DNA of 64,000 nucleotides. Source: Hemerocallis citrina. Lineage: Eukaryota > Streptophyta > Magnoliopsida > Asparagales > Asphodelaceae. Where the stretch lies: contig CM030365.1 of NCBI GenBank assembly GCA_017893485.1, positions 45,502,458-45,566,457 on the forward strand. Direction: 5' to 3'. The notes under the pieces are model-generated. The model had not been told where the DNA came from. It did not search any database and was given only the letters and a program-made list of their open reading frames with translations. Shown here one piece after another: positions 11,421 through 22,964 of the stretch (position 1 is its first letter; every line of letters starts with the position of its first letter). A program made the position numbers and the translations under genes.

Positions 11421-13117
11421 GCTCAGGTTGTCACAGTATGAATTAAAAACTTTTTTGAATCATTTTGCCACTGTTGTTAAAAATACTCGATGTTCAATTA
11501 ATCTTTGTTTCATATTGCCTTTGTAGAAGTTACTGAAAAATTCAAGATTAACTTCCCCTCACACGATTTTCATATCAGCATGTATAAAATAATTTTTGTA
11601 CTAATAAAAATATATTTTTCACCCAATTCAATGAATTTTTCATTATAACTACTATATCTTTCATTTTCGACATTGATTAACAATTAGTCTTCAAATCTTT
11701 TATCCACAATTTCTTATACTAATTCCCTGATATTAATCTTTTATTCAACATACAAATCTAATTTCTTTGAATTTATCCAACCCCAAAATAACTCAAAAAG
11801 ATCTCTTCATAAATTAGCACTAACAAAGTACTAACTTTTACATACAATTAGTGATGGTAATAAATGTATTTTCTTTAAACCAACATATGCTTCTAGTCAA
11901 ATCATGTACATCACAAAATATATAACCACTTATCAATTAACATGCTCACACATCAAACATTCAAGAAAGTTACTCTTTCAAAAAGCGTGCTCTTTCTTAA
12001 TCAATTTCATGCTTCCAATTTTCAATTAAACTAGCATCTTTATTAGTATTTTCAAGCATCAATACTAGCATCATTCTTAAGGAAATTTAACCACTATCAT
12101 TCATTTATTCTAATAAGCATGGAGAGTTTTACCCACCACTTAATTTAACAATAGAACCACATGCAAATTGTTCATTAACATACCAATCAATTTATGAACT
12201 AACTTTCCATTAAAATGTATTCTTACTAATATTTTCCATGCATCATTTCTAATTAGAAATAAAGAAAATCAAACCCACCTTGTATGGAGAGAAAACAACA
12301 CAAAAGCAACAATTCCTTGCAACAAGATGCACCTCCTCCTAGACGCTCGCACACACCTCCAAGCCCAAGCACAAAAACCGAAAGCTTCCCCTTGAATTAG
12401 CCGGCCTTCTTCTCCTTGGGAAAATGCAAGCAATCCCACACAATTCTCTCAATCTTTTTAACTCACAACTATTACTAAATTAGAATATAGGTTTGGGAAG
12501 ATATAATTGCATATGAATATTAGCCATGGGAGGGGGGTATTTATACTAGAAATCAAGTGAAATGGAGGGCTAGGATTGACTAGTTGGTTGTAGGATGGAG
12601 GGCCAAGATTAGAGTAGGAGTTATAAAAACTACCCACACCCACATAACCACCTCCATGATCACCATGACCATTTTTAAATCTCCCTCCAAAAGATGCAAA
12701 CCGGCCACCATAGAGAAGGTGTGCAATGCACGTGTACGTGTAGTGCACGTGCATGCAACTAGGCCTAAAAATTGTACATTTTAATTTTTACAAAAATAAA
12801 ATAGTTTTTAAGTTGTCTTCTACATGACAAGTTAAATAAAAATAGGTTAATCCATGGGCTTTATTTTGGGCCAAAAATAGTTATTTAAAATAAAATAAAT
12901 AATTTACATTTTGGGCTTTTAAGAAAAATGCCTTTTAATAAGGCTTTCTATCCATTTAAAGAAAGGTTTTTGTACATAAAATAATTTGAGAATACTTTTT
13001 TAAATACTTATACACCTCATAGAATAATTATAAGATTTAATTCAATCAAAATATTGCACGTGCACACTACGTGCAAAATAAATAATTTTTCATTAATTGA
13101 AAAATCAGGGTATTACA

Positions 13118-13135
13118 ACACTCCCTCCTTAGAAT
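13118..13135 (-). other. Polypurine tract of Tekay element
   Basis: Minus-strand CTAAGGAGGGAGTGT lies immediately before the LTR start TGTAATACCC. It follows a GGGGACGGAAC stretch, the usual 3' arrangement for plant Tekay elements. Confidence 0.75.
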
Positions 13136-13218
13136 AGTTCCGTCCCCGGAACTACAGTCAAGAGCGAGAAAAAAAAAAAATACAACACACACAAGAACAA
13201 AAAGATACAAAAATATAA

Positions 13219-14190
13219 TCAAGCAAAAAGCTCAGGATAGTCCTTCAACATCCTCTCCTCAGACTCCCAAGTAGCCTCTTCAATCCAGTGGTTTCTCCAG
13301 ACTACCTTGACCATCGGTATCGTCTTATTCCTCAAGACTTTCTCTCGACGATCAACAATCTCGACAGGAGACTCGATGTAATTCAGGTCTAAATGCAAAC
13401 CTTCCGGCACTTCAGGCAAATGATGACTCGGATCTGGAATGTAACCTCTCAGTATAGACACATGAAAGACATTGTGCACCTGAGATAACTCTTCCGGTAA
13501 TTCTTGCCGGTAAGCAGTTTTCCCGATCCTTTTCAATATCTTGTACGGGCCTATAAACCTCAGGGCTAACTTCCCGCCTTTGCCAAATCGAACTACACCT
13601 TTACTGGGTGATACTTTCAGAAAGACGAAGTCAACAACCTCAAATTCAAGGTCCCTTCTCCGGTTGTCCGCATAGCTTTTCTGCCTGCTCTGAGCTTCCA
13701 CCAACCTTTTCCTGATCAGATCAATCTTCTCAGAGGTTTGCTGCACAAGCTCAGGACCAAACAACTGACGCTCCCCAACTTCATACCAACAAACAGGTGT
13801 TCTGCACTTTCTGCCGTACAAAGCTTCGTACGGCACCATCCCGATGCTAGCCTGAAAACTGTTGTTGTAGGCAAACTCTACCAAACGTAAATGCCTTTCC
13901 CAACTGCCTCCAAAGTCTAGTATACAACACCGAAGCATATCCTTAAGAATACGGTTGACTCTCTCGATCTGCCCATCGGTTTGCGGATGAAAAGCAGTGC
14001 TGAAATCTGTCTTGGTACCCAAAGCTGTCTGAAGACTCCTCCAGAAATGCGAAGTAAACCGCACATCTCGATCAGACACAATGGTTGACCGAACACCATG
14101 AAGCCTGACAATCTCGCCAACATACATCTCAGCCAATTTGTCCATCGAAGCAGTGAGTTTCATCGCCAAAAAGTGAGCGGACTTGGTTAG
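13219..14190 (-). pseudogene. Integrase catalytic core, C-terminus and chromodomain (pol)
   Basis: This is the C-terminal part of Tekay pol, which inserts element cDNA into chromatin. Visible are the second and third catalytic acidic residues of the D,D-35-E triad (SDRDVRFTSHFW and DGQIERVNR), a GPY/F module (FIGPYKILKRIGKTAY) and a chromodomain at the end (PVEIVDRREKVLRNK, then VKVVWRNHWIEEATWESEE). The chromodomain is thought to direct insertion to modified histones. The first catalytic aspartate lies in the preceding piece ([10 protein letters not shown]), separated by a TGA codon at about 14188-14190. The stop codon at 13219 is the natural end. Family membership is certain; inactivity follows from the stops. 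Confidence 0.92.
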
Positions 14191-14565
14191 TCAATCGACT
14201 ATGACCCAAATCGCATCATTGCCTTTAGAACTCTTAGGCAATCCCGTGATGAAATCCATACTGATGTTATCCCACTTCCATTCCGGAATAGGTAACGACT
14301 GTAATAGACCTCCGGGTCTCTGATTTTCGGCTTTGACTTGCTGACAAACCTCACACTTCGCAACAAATTCAGCCACATCCCGCTTCAAACCTGACCACCA
14401 GAAATGCTGCTTGATGTCTTTGTACATCTTAGTACTCCCAGGATGTACCGACAAAAGAGTAGCATGCGCCTCCTGAAGAATACTCTCCTTCAGGTCTGCC
14501 TGATTTGGAACACATAGCCTATCTCTGAACCACAGCACTCCATCCCTGATTTGAAATCCGGGCAA
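14191..14565 (-). pseudogene. Integrase N-terminal zinc-binding region (pol)
   Basis: The segment holds the H-H-C-C zinc-binding module of integrase ([15 protein letters not shown] ... [11 protein letters not shown]), then the first catalytic aspartate (MDFITGLP). It joins the catalytic core downstream through a TGA at about 14190. Its upstream junction is a TAG at about 14578, where related proteins have no break. Confidence 0.9.
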
Positions 14566-14580
14566 CCTGCCAGCACTAAC

Positions 14581-14880
14581 CTACTCCTTCATCTCCGAGA
14601 TATCAGCATCAACCTCCTGACTTGCAATGATCCTTGTATTCAGTGTAGGCTGAAGCCTCAACTGAGCCAAAGATGCTCCCAATCCTTGCAAGACAACCTC
14701 AATACCTACTCGATCCAATTCCTCAATCAGATGCTTCTGAGTTGTAATCAAACTGGCTAAACTGCTCTTGCGACTAAGTGCATCAGCAACAACATTAGCT
14801 TTTCCAGGATGATACTTGATTTCAGGTCGCATATCCTCGAGCACTTCCAACCATCTCCGCTGCCTCAGATTCAGATCCCT
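14581..14880 (-). pseudogene. RNase H C-terminal segment and linker (pol)
   Basis: The segment contains the conserved end of the Ty3/gypsy RNase H domain (MRPEIKYHPGKANVVADALSRK), in which the D of ADALSRK is a catalytic residue, then the linker to integrase (LDRVGIEVV..). In-frame stops bound it on both sides, at about 14578 and 14883. The second falls where the preceding domain would run on without interruption. Confidence 0.88.
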
Positions 14881-15423
14881 CTACTGATATTTATACTTCA
14901 CGCTCTTGTGGTCCGTGTACATGTTCAATTTCTCACCGTACACGTAGTGCCTCCATTGCTTCAGGGCAAAGATAATCGCAGCCAACTCCAGATCATGAGT
15001 CGGGTAATTCTTCTCATGAGGTCGTAGTTGCCTAGACCCATAAGCGATTACTCTTCCCTCTTGCATTAAGACACAACCAAGCCCACGATGTGAAGCATCG
15101 CTGTAAACATCATACTCAACACCTGCTCTAGGCAAAGCCAGGATAGGTGCAGTAGTCAGCTTCTCTTTCAACTCCTGAAAGCTTGCCTCACATTGCTCAG
15201 TCCACTTGAAGCTCACATTCTTCTTGGTCAGTCCAGTAAGCGGTACAGCTATCTGAGCATAACCTTGAATGAATCTCCTGTAGTATCCAGTCATCCCAAG
15301 AAAACTTCTAACTTCCTTCACTGTAGTAGGCCTAGCCCAATCTCTCACTGCCTCTATCTTCTGAGGGTCAATTGCCACTCCCTCCTTAGAAAGGATGTGA
15401 CCTAGGAATGCCACTTCAGATTT
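14881..15423 (-). pseudogene. RT thumb and RNase H core (pol)
   Basis: The order is the end of RT ([37 protein letters not shown]) followed by RNase H with three of its acidic catalytic positions visible ([33 protein letters not shown]). RNase H degrades the RNA strand during reverse transcription. A stop at about 15424 separates it from the RT palm and another at 14883 from its own C-terminus. Confidence 0.92.
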
Positions 15424-15829
15424 TTAGAAATCACACTTGGATAACTTTGCATACAACTTCTGCTCTTCCAGCTTCTTCAAAACTACTGCCAGATGCTCGG
15501 TGTGCTCCTCCTCTGACTTGGAGTACACGAGAATATCGTCGATAAATACCACGACGAAAGAATCAATGAACGGCCTCAGAACTCTGTTCATCAAGTCCAT
15601 GAAGATTGCGGGTGCATTCGTCACTCCAAATGGCATAACTAAGAATTCGTAATGCCCATGTCGAGTTCTAAATGCAGTTTTATGCACATCTTCAGCTTTC
15701 ACTCGAACTTGGTGGTAACCTGATCGAAGATCTATTTTGGAGAATACAGCTGCTCCTTGTAGACGATCGAACAAGTCATCAATTCGAGGAATCGGATACT
15801 TATTCTGAACAGTGACCTTATTCAGCTTA
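15424..15829 (-). pseudogene. Reverse transcriptase palm/fingers, truncated (pol)
   Basis: Typical Ty3/gypsy RT text: [29 protein letters not shown] and the catalytic box FIDDILVYS (equivalent to YVDD), still intact. The upstream part ([14 protein letters not shown]) begins at about 15829, where element sequence gives way to unrelated AT-rich DNA, so the fingers and everything N-terminal are missing. Confidence 0.92.
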
Positions 15830-16546
15830 TATATATGTAAGGTTCGGTTTATTTATTTATTTCTACACTATATTAAAAACATATATGAAATCTTCACCCC
15901 TATACTATTTCTTATATATAAGATGATAAAAATACCCCAACCTTACATTTTTTTTAAATTGAAAGAGACAAAAGGTGATGTGTATTTGTTTTAGAAAAAA
16001 ATATTGTATATGGATATTTTGGTCATTTCATATATTAGAAAAATAATAAAAAGAGAACATGACATCATTTGGGGGTCATTTGATCAAAATTAAACAATAG
16101 GGGGTCTTAATTTTCATATCAAATGTTGGAAGGTTTCATGACTTTTACCGTACTTTATATTATACTTTTATTATACTTAATTAAATAGTATTTTTTACTT
16201 TCTTTTTACTTGAAACAATATTTTGTATCCTTCGATAGCCCATTAACTATAAAATTTTTGATAATTGTAACATCGAGAATCTTTATAAATTTTTTGATAA
16301 TTGTAACATCGAGAATCTTTATAAACTTTTTGATAATTGTAACATCGAGAATCTTTAATTTTTCTTCAAAATTGAGATTACATGCATATACAGAATACAA
16401 TATATACAGACCCATGAAGGAAATATGTAGTGTATGAAACTTGCTTTAATAATAATAGAAATGAGAGAGGGAGAGGTTGCGTACTTTTTGAAGTGTTTAT
16501 CTTCTAAAATTCAGTTCATGTTTGAAATTAACAATTCTTCAGATGT
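15830..16546. other. AT-rich non-coding stretch
   Basis: No coding signal is seen. The sequence is AT-rich with phrases such as AGATGATAAAAATACCCC. It separates the truncated chromovirus from the Tat element and includes a small tandem repeat. Confidence 0.6.
16255..16357 (+). repeat. Three copies of a 36-bp tandem repeat
   Basis: GATAATTGTAACATCGAGAATCTTTA recurs at 16260, 16296 and 16332, a 36-bp period with near-perfect identity. It lies in AT-rich DNA just left of the Tat element. Confidence 0.95.
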
Positions 16547-17239
16547 TGTTGTTGCTAATTTCTGTGTGGGAGAAAACAGATTATATGAGTTCTTTTAAAA
16601 ATATTAAATATTAATCTTTTTACTTTCACCGATATTGACTATTTCCCATTGATGTTGACATCCGAATCTGACTCATTTGCACCATTGGATCTGATCTTAA
16701 TGGTGATGATTGCTTCGATTGACCTGCAAGTTTGAAACACGGGGGTTGATCCCAGCGACAGACCCTCCAAGTCAAAACTCAAGAATAGAAAAAGTGGTTT
16801 TAGAGGCAAAATTCTGATTACCTTTTTCTGATGGAGGTAGGGATATTTATATTCGCTTTGGGTGTCAGTTTCATGATAATGATTTATCTCTACTTTTCGG
16901 CGTTTTTGGATTGAATTGATTATCTCTTCTTTATGAAGAGATTACAGTTGTTGGAAAGATTGTTTTAAAACTCTTCTCATGATAAGAGATATTATTTTTA
17001 AACCGTCTCTTATCGATAGTTATGAGTTTAAATCATATTTAAATAATCATGTACTCATTTACATTGGGTTGTTATGACAACCCAGTAAGACATACCTGTT
17101 TTGGGCTATTGGGCTTGAAAGAGGCCAATTCCAGTTTATGAACACATTTGTAATAGATTTTACCATTTTACGCCTGAGAGCTTTGAGATCCATGCCCAAT
17201 ATTAATGGTCCCAGTTTAGTACTATTTTTACCCGTATCA
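16547..17239 (-). mobile_element. 3' LTR of the Tat element
   Basis: Plus-strand ends are TGTTGTTGCTAATTTC and TTTTTACCCGTATCA. It aligns along its length with 30973-31678, for example ACCGATATTGACT, ATTGGATCTGATCTT and the ACCCTCCAAGTCA region. A TATA box on the minus strand lies near 16849-16856. The left flank GATGT is the target duplication. The LTRs have diverged clearly, so the insertion is old. Confidence 0.88.
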
Positions 17240-17255
17240 CAAGCCCCCATGCCTG
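17240..17255 (-). other. Polypurine tract of the Tat element
   Basis: Minus-strand GGCATGGGGGCTTG ends right at the LTR start TGATACGGG. The Tat element at 56226 has the same kind of junction (GGAGTGGGGGGCTTG). Confidence 0.8.
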
Positions 17256-18599
17256 ATCACTGAGTTTCACAGCCTTTGAGGAGTACTTCGCCCATTTTTA
17301 TTGGTTTACAAAAACTTATCGGAGTTCTCGAGGTAGTTTGGATCTTGCTCGAGGTGTAAAATACCCAAAATTATTTTTAGAATTTTCCGGATTTTTAAGA
17401 ATTTTCCTGATTTTTACGATTTCTTTCCAATTTTTAATCATTTTTTGAAATTTTTATTCAATTTCGTAGATTTAATAATTAACTTTAAAAATTTAAATTA
17501 ATTATTCTGAATTAATAATTATTTTTTCAGAATTTAAAAATATTTTTAAGAATTAATAATTTTGTTGAATTTTTTATTAATTTTTTACTATTTTAAATTA
17601 TTTTTTCAGAAAGTTTAAATAATTAACACGATTTAATAATTAAGTAAAGAAATTAAATAAATACCTGATGATGTGGCAGAATCTGGAGCGTTGATCATGA
17701 CGGGCACGAAAATCACAAAGATCGAAAAGCAGAAAAGCATCGTGGATTTTTCTGAAATTTCCATTGGGGGCAAGTTTATTCGGCATGTACCATCGATCGT
17801 TTACGGTGCTTCAGTGTGCTAATAAGTGGCATTGACCGTTCTGCATCGACCATTGACCATTGACCCAGTCAACTTTTTTTATTATCGAATCTGAGTCGTT
17901 CATCAAGATCAGGCGAGGATCGGGAGGAGAATCATTTGCGCCATTTTCAGATTGGGGGCAGGTTTGTTCTGCTTGCACGTGCAGTACATGTGCTGATTTT
18001 GTGATCGAATCTCAGCCGTTGATCACTGTTTGGCACGGATTTTGAAGATAATTTTGCGTCATTCAGTTCGGGGGCACATTTGCTAAGTATTGCACGTGCA
18101 TTACACGTGTTTCTTTTTGGCTGCATCTTTTTTTGGTATGTGTGGTGCATGTGCAATAGTTAGTTCGGCTACAAAATAAATCACCAAAGAAGGGGTTGTT
18201 CAGATTCGAACCCACCCACATGCTGTGGAGGATGAGCAACCTAACCACTTGACCAACTTGCTTCCTTGTAGAAGTTAGGTATCACACTTTATTTAACTTG
18301 ATGAGACTCTTTCGAGAGATTTGCATGGTGCGCGGTATAATGAGCTTGGTCGGTGCTACAAAAGTTTGATTGGAGCGTGTGCCGTCTCATTTCGAAGGTG
18401 ACTTGAAGATCTACAATTTCTCCTCAGAAGTCAGCTGAAGAATCACCCTTCTTTAGGGTCAAAACAGTCTCGCAACATCCTTGACTCTGTGCAGTTAAGA
18501 ATAGCTTCAGTGTTCGGAATCTTCGAAGAGAAGCTCCACTCCTGTGATCTAAGAAGAGAAGCTTCACCATAGAGGACCTATGAAGAAGATCTTCGTATG
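17256..18599. other. 3' spacer of the Tat element with diverged direct repeats
   Basis: Non-coding. From 17340 to 17660 it is extremely AT-rich with ATTTTT/AATTTTT runs. From about 17690 to 18120 a unit of roughly 120 bp recurs two to three times: 'ATCGAATCTSAGYCGTTSATCA' is followed by 'TTGGGGGCA.GTTT' and a GCACGTGCAGTACATGTG-like segment. A tRNA-like segment follows at about 18203-18255. The stretch 18300-18600 introduces AAGAGAAGCTTC-type words that lead into the tandem array. Confidence 0.6.
18196..18262 (-). other. tRNA-like segment
   Basis: The minus strand has TGGTCAAGTGGTTAGGT (A-box-like) and, 31 bases later, GGGTTCGAATC (B-box), with tRNA-like spacing. No closing acceptor stem was found, so this is a pol III promoter relic or tRNA pseudogene within the element and not a working tRNA gene. 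Confidence 0.5.
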
Positions 18600-20210
18600 G
18601 CCCTTGGGAAGAGTGGTTATGGAGGCGAGTTTAAGGAGAAACTCTAGGGATGAGTTGAGCTCCGAACTCGTTGTGGAAGAAGGCGACTCGGGATGTGAAC
18701 GGAATGAAGAGCATCACCAGGTTTTAGGAGAAATTCATTTGGAAAGCGAGTTTTAGGAGCAACTCTAGGAGTGAGTTTCGCTCCGAATTCGTTGGAGAAG
18801 AAGGATGCTCAGGAGGCGAGCGGAATGAAGAGCACCACCATGCTCTAAGAGAGAGCCATTCTGGAGGCGAGTTTGAGAAAAAACTCTAGGGGTGAGTTGA
18901 GCTCCGAACTCGTTTGGAAGAAGGCCGCTAGGGAGGCAAGTGGATAAAGAGCATCACCAGGATCTAGAAGAGAGCCATTCGGGAGGCGAGTTTGAGGAGC
19001 AACTCTTGGGGTGAGTTGAGCTCCGAACACGTTTGGAAGAAGGCCACTCGGGAGGAGAGCGGGATGAAGAGCATCACCATGCTCTAGGGAGAGAGTAGTT
19101 CGGGAGGCGAGTTTAAGGACCAACTCTATGGGTGCGTTGAGCTCTGACCTCATTGTGGAAGAAGGCCGCTCGAGACGCAAGCGTGATGGAGAGCATCACT
19201 AGGCTCTTAGAGAGAGCCGTTTAGGAGGCAAGTTTCAGGAGCAACTTTATGGGTGAGCTGGGCTCTGAACCCATTATGGAAGAAGGCTTCTCGGGTGGCA
19301 AGCGGGATGAATCACCGGGCTCTAGGAGAGAGTCGTTTGGGAAGCAAATTTGGGAGCAACTTTAGGGGTGAATTGAGCAACGAACCCGTTGTGGAAAAAG
19401 GCCGCTCGAAAGGTGAGTGGGATGACGAGCATCCCCAGGCTCAAGGGTCCATGAGTGTGGACCCCGAACAGGTTGGCGACATGTTTTGGAAGTACTCGAA
19501 TGACAAGTCGTTCGGGAGGTGAGTTTGAGGAACAAATGTAGAGGTGAGTTGACTTCCGAACTCATTTGGAAGAAGGCCTCTCAAGAGGCGAGTGGGATGA
19601 AAAGCATCACCAGGCTTTAGGAGAGAGTCATTCGGTAGGTGAGTTTAAGGACCAACTGTAGGGATGAGTTGGGCTCTGAACTCATTTGGAAATAGGCTGC
19701 TTGGGCAGTGAGCGGGATGATGAGCATCACCTAGCTCTAGGAGAGAGCCATTTGGGAAGCGAGTTTGGGGAGCAACTTTAGAGGTGAGTTGAGCTTCAAA
19801 TCCATTGTGGAAGAAGGCCGATCGGGAGGCGAGCGGGATGACAAGCATCACCAGGCTCTAGGGACAATGAGTATGGACTCCGAACAGGTTGACGACAAGT
19901 TTTTGTAGCACTCAAATGGCCAGCAGTTCGGGAGGCGAGTTTGAGGAGCAAATCTAGAGGTGAGTTGAGCTCCAAACTCATTTGGAAAAAGGCTGCCCAG
20001 GAGGCGAGCGGGATAAAAAGTATCACCAAGCTCTAGAAGAGAGTCATTCAGGAGGTGAGTTTAAGGAGCAACTCTAGGGATGAGTTGGGCTCCGAACTCA
20101 TTTGGAAGAAGGCTGCTCAGGAGGTGAGCGGGATGCTGAGCATCACCAGGCTCTAGGAGAAAGCCATTCGGGAGGTGAGTTTAAGGAGGAACTCTAGGGA
20201 TGAGTTGAGC
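18600..20210 (+). repeat. Tandem array, about 120-bp unit
   Basis: A unit of about 120 bp is repeated roughly 13 times with divergence: GGAGGCGAGTTTGAGGAGC, AACTCTAGGGGTGAGTTGAG, CTCCGAACTCGTTTGGAAGA, AGGCCGCTCGGGAGG, ATGAAGAGCATCACCAGG. The CTCCGAA anchor occurs at 18661, 18781, 18902, 19021, 19142 and 19263. Two units include an extra insertion (about 19440-19530 and 19860-19930) containing GGACCCCGAACAGGTTG. Reading frames across it on either strand are shadows of the repeat and carry no domain. Confidence 0.95.
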
Positions 20211-22620
20211 TCCGAACTTTTGCTTGGGAGTAAGATGCTAGATCGGTCGTGTAAGCCATCAGTGGACTCCGAACAAGGTGATGACGAGTTTTGGGAGCAC
20301 TCGAATGGACAGCCAAACCCCATACACTTGCTTGGGAGCACGTGGTTAGAGCAGCAATAAGAACCATGAATGGACTCCGCATTTGTTAGAGGTTGTTTCA
20401 GGAGCACTCGAACGGCGGGCTGAACTCTGCATACTTGCTCGGCAGCTAGTAGCTAAAGCATCCCTATGAACCATGAGAGGACTCCGAACATGGTGATGAC
20501 GAGTTTTAGGAGCATTCGAATGTCGTGCCGAACTCTGCATACTTTATTAGGAGCATATGGCTAGAGCAGCTCTATGAACCATGAATGGACTCCGCACTTG
20601 TCCGGGGTCATTTCATGAGCACTATAACGGCAAGCCGAACTTCGCTACTTGCTTAGAGCAAGTAGCTAAAGTGGCCCTATGAATCGTGAGTGGACTCTGA
20701 ACAAGGTGACGATGAGTTTTGGGAGCACTTGAATGGCGAGCCAAACTTCGCACACTTGCTCAGAAGCATGTGGCCAGCGTAGCTCTATGAACCATGAATT
20801 GACTCTGCACTCGAACGGCGAGCTGAACTCCACATACTTGCTCATGGGGGAAGTGGCTAAAGCTACTCTATGAACCGTGAGTAGGCTCCAAATAAGGTGA
20901 CAACGAGTTTTGAGAGCACTCGAATGGCGAGCCGATGTTTGCACACTTGCTCGGGAGCATATGGATAGAGCATCTCTATGAACCGTGAATGGGCTCTGCA
21001 CTTGTCTGAGATTGTTTCGGGAGCACTCGAATGGCGAGCCGTGACCCGAACACTTGCTTAGGGACAAGTGAATAGAATGACTCTAGGAACCATGAATGGA
21101 CTCCGATCAAGTGACAACGTGTTTTTGGAGCACTCGAATTATGAGCCGAACTCCGTACACTTGCTTGGGAGCATGTGGCTAGAGCAGCTTTATGAACCAT
21201 GAATGGACTTCGCACTTGTCAAGGTTTGTTTCAGGAGCACTCAAACGGCGAGCTGAACTCCGCATTCTTGCTCGGGGCAAGTTGCTAAAGCGGCCCTATG
21301 AACCATGAGTGGACTCCGAACAACGTGACGATGAGTTTTGGGAGCACTCGATTGGCAAGCCGAACCCCACATACTTGCTCAGGAGCATGTGGCTAGAGCG
21401 GCTTTATGAACCATGAATGGACTCCGCACTTGTCCGAGGTTGTTTCGGGAGCACTTGAATGGCGAGTCGTGCCCCGCACACTTGCTCGAGGACAACTAGC
21501 TAGAGTGGCTCTATGAACAATGAATTGACTCCGAACAGAGTGACGGCGAGTTTTAGGAGCACTTGAATGGTTAGTCGTGCCCCGCATACTTGCTCGGTGG
21601 CAAATGGCTGGAGCTGATGAACCATGAGTGGACTCCACACTTGTCCAGGGTTGAGGACTCGTACACGTGGGGGAAGTGGCTAAAGCTACTTTATGAACTG
21701 TGAGTAGACTCCGAATAAGGTGACAACGAGTTTTGAGAGCACTCAAATGGCGAGCCGATGTTTGCTCACTTGCTCGGGAGCATATGGATAGAGCATCTTT
21801 ATGAACCGTGAATGGGCTCTGCAGTTTCGGAAGAACTCGAATGGCGAGCCGTGACCCGAACACTTGCTTGGGGAAAAGTGAATAGAATGACTCTAGGAAC
21901 CATGAATGGACTCCGATCAAGTGACAACGTGTTTTTGGAGCACTCGAATTATGAGCCGAACTCCGTACACTTGCTTGGGAGCATGTGGCTAGAGCAGCTT
22001 TATGAACCATGAATGGACTTCCCACTTGTCAAGGTTTGTTTCAGGAGCACTCGAACGGCGAGCTGAACTCCGCATTCTTGCTCGGGGCAAGTTGCTAAAG
22101 CGGCCCTATGAACCGTGAGTGGACTCCGAACAAGGTGACGATGAGTTTTGGGAGCACTCGAATGGCAAGCCGAACCCCACACACTTGCTCAGGAGCATGT
22201 GGCTAGAGCGGCTTTATGAACCATGAATGGACTCCGCACTTATCTGAGGTTGTTTCGAAAGCACTTGAATGGCGAGTCGTGCCCCGCACACTTGCTCGGG
22301 GATAACTAGCTAGAGTGGCTTTATGAACAATGAATTGACTCCAAACAGAGTGACGGCGAGTTTTAGGAGCACTCGAATGGTTAGTCGTGCCCCGCATACT
22401 TGCTCAGGGGCAAGTGGCTAGAGTGACATAATGAACCATGAGTGGACTCCGCACTTGTCCAGGGTTGAGGACTCGTATGGTGAGACATACTCCACATACT
22501 TGCTCTGGGGCAAGTGTGCCCGTGCGACATTATGAATCGTGAATGGGTCCTGCACTTGTCTGTTCGAATGCTTAGTGAGTAGATGATGTTGCTCGGGGGC
22601 GTACCATGTGTTTGACTCGT
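20211..22620 (+). repeat. Second tandem array with higher-order organisation
   Basis: A related but different unit dominates: GAGCACTCGAATGGCGAGCC, ACACTTGCTCGGGAGCATGT, GGCTAGAGCGGCTCTATGAA, CCATGAATGGACTCCGCACT. Units fall into subtypes repeated as larger blocks. For example 21065-21211 (AAGTGAATAGAATGACTC onward) recurs at 21876-22019, an offset near 811 bp, and 20881-20999 recurs near 21701-21821. It lies immediately next to the broken end of the protease/RT linker. Confidence 0.93.
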
Positions 22621-22964
22621 TGTTTGCATCCAAAGAAATTTTACAAAAATTTTACAAAAGAAAATACTAAATTTTATTTGAAAAATAAAACTAAGTGGTT
22701 TCTTTGATGCTAGCCTTTATTACATGTTGTGACCATTATAAGTGTCGGCCTTTATTACATGTTTGAAGCTGACTACTAGGGGAGGGGGTTAAGTTCCCTC
22801 GTTATACTTCATCGGGTGTTTGGTGTTCCATGTGATGATTTCTCGGTTCTCCCTAATGCAAGTGATGAGTTGCTCCTTGACTTGATGGGAAAGTGCCTTG
22901 TTCACCAGAAAATACTTAGCATGATTCTTGGGATAAGGAGATTTCTACTAGTTCCTCTAATGGT
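22621..22964 (-). pseudogene. Protease-RT linker remnant of Tat pol
   Basis: Minus-strand text across two frames gives LEELVEISLSQES, then QVKEQLITCIRENREIITW. This pattern of acidic linker followed by a helix ending in a tryptophan is what precedes RT in Tat pol. After it (22621-22790) the sequence is non-coding, and the tandem array starts. Pol therefore stops before RT begins. Confidence 0.6.

Larger units (their letters stand above)
9681..13117 (-). mobile_element. 3' LTR of Tekay chromovirus (3.4 kb)
   Basis: The plus strand starts TGTAACGCCCTGAATCC and ends ATCAGGGTATTACA. Read on the minus strand this is TGTAATACCCTGAT ... GGATTCAGGGCGTTACA, the classic Tekay LTR ends. It is followed by a purine tract. 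It contains no coding sequence. A motif of about 27 bp (GACGCATCRAGCAGGCARCCT) occurs twice about 133 bp apart near 10326 and 10459. Two tRNA-like segments with A and B box motifs lie at about 11205-11260 and 11360-11420. Confidence 0.88.
9681..15829 (-). mobile_element. Truncated Tekay-clade chromovirus (Ty3/gypsy)
   Basis: A minus-strand element made of a 3.4-kb 3' LTR, polypurine tract, and pol encoding reverse transcriptase, RNase H, integrase and a C-terminal chromodomain. The chromodomain and very long LTRs point to the Tekay (Del) clade of chromoviruses. It ends abruptly at about 15829 within the N-terminal half of RT, so gag, protease and the 5' LTR are absent. Four nonsense codons interrupt pol (around 14188, 14578, 14883 and 15424). 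At least two have the form expected from C-to-T change at methylated cytosines. It cannot make its own enzymes. Confidence 0.9.

Noticed and set aside
21393..22025. Reading frame of about 210 residues on the minus strand
   Set aside because: It is a translation of the tandem array. It shows periodic repeats of the same phrases and no domain, and it breaks between units.
18600..22620. CRISPR-like array
   Set aside because: Units are contiguous with no unique spacers, units of 120 bp and more are too long, and the setting is a plant retrotransposon.
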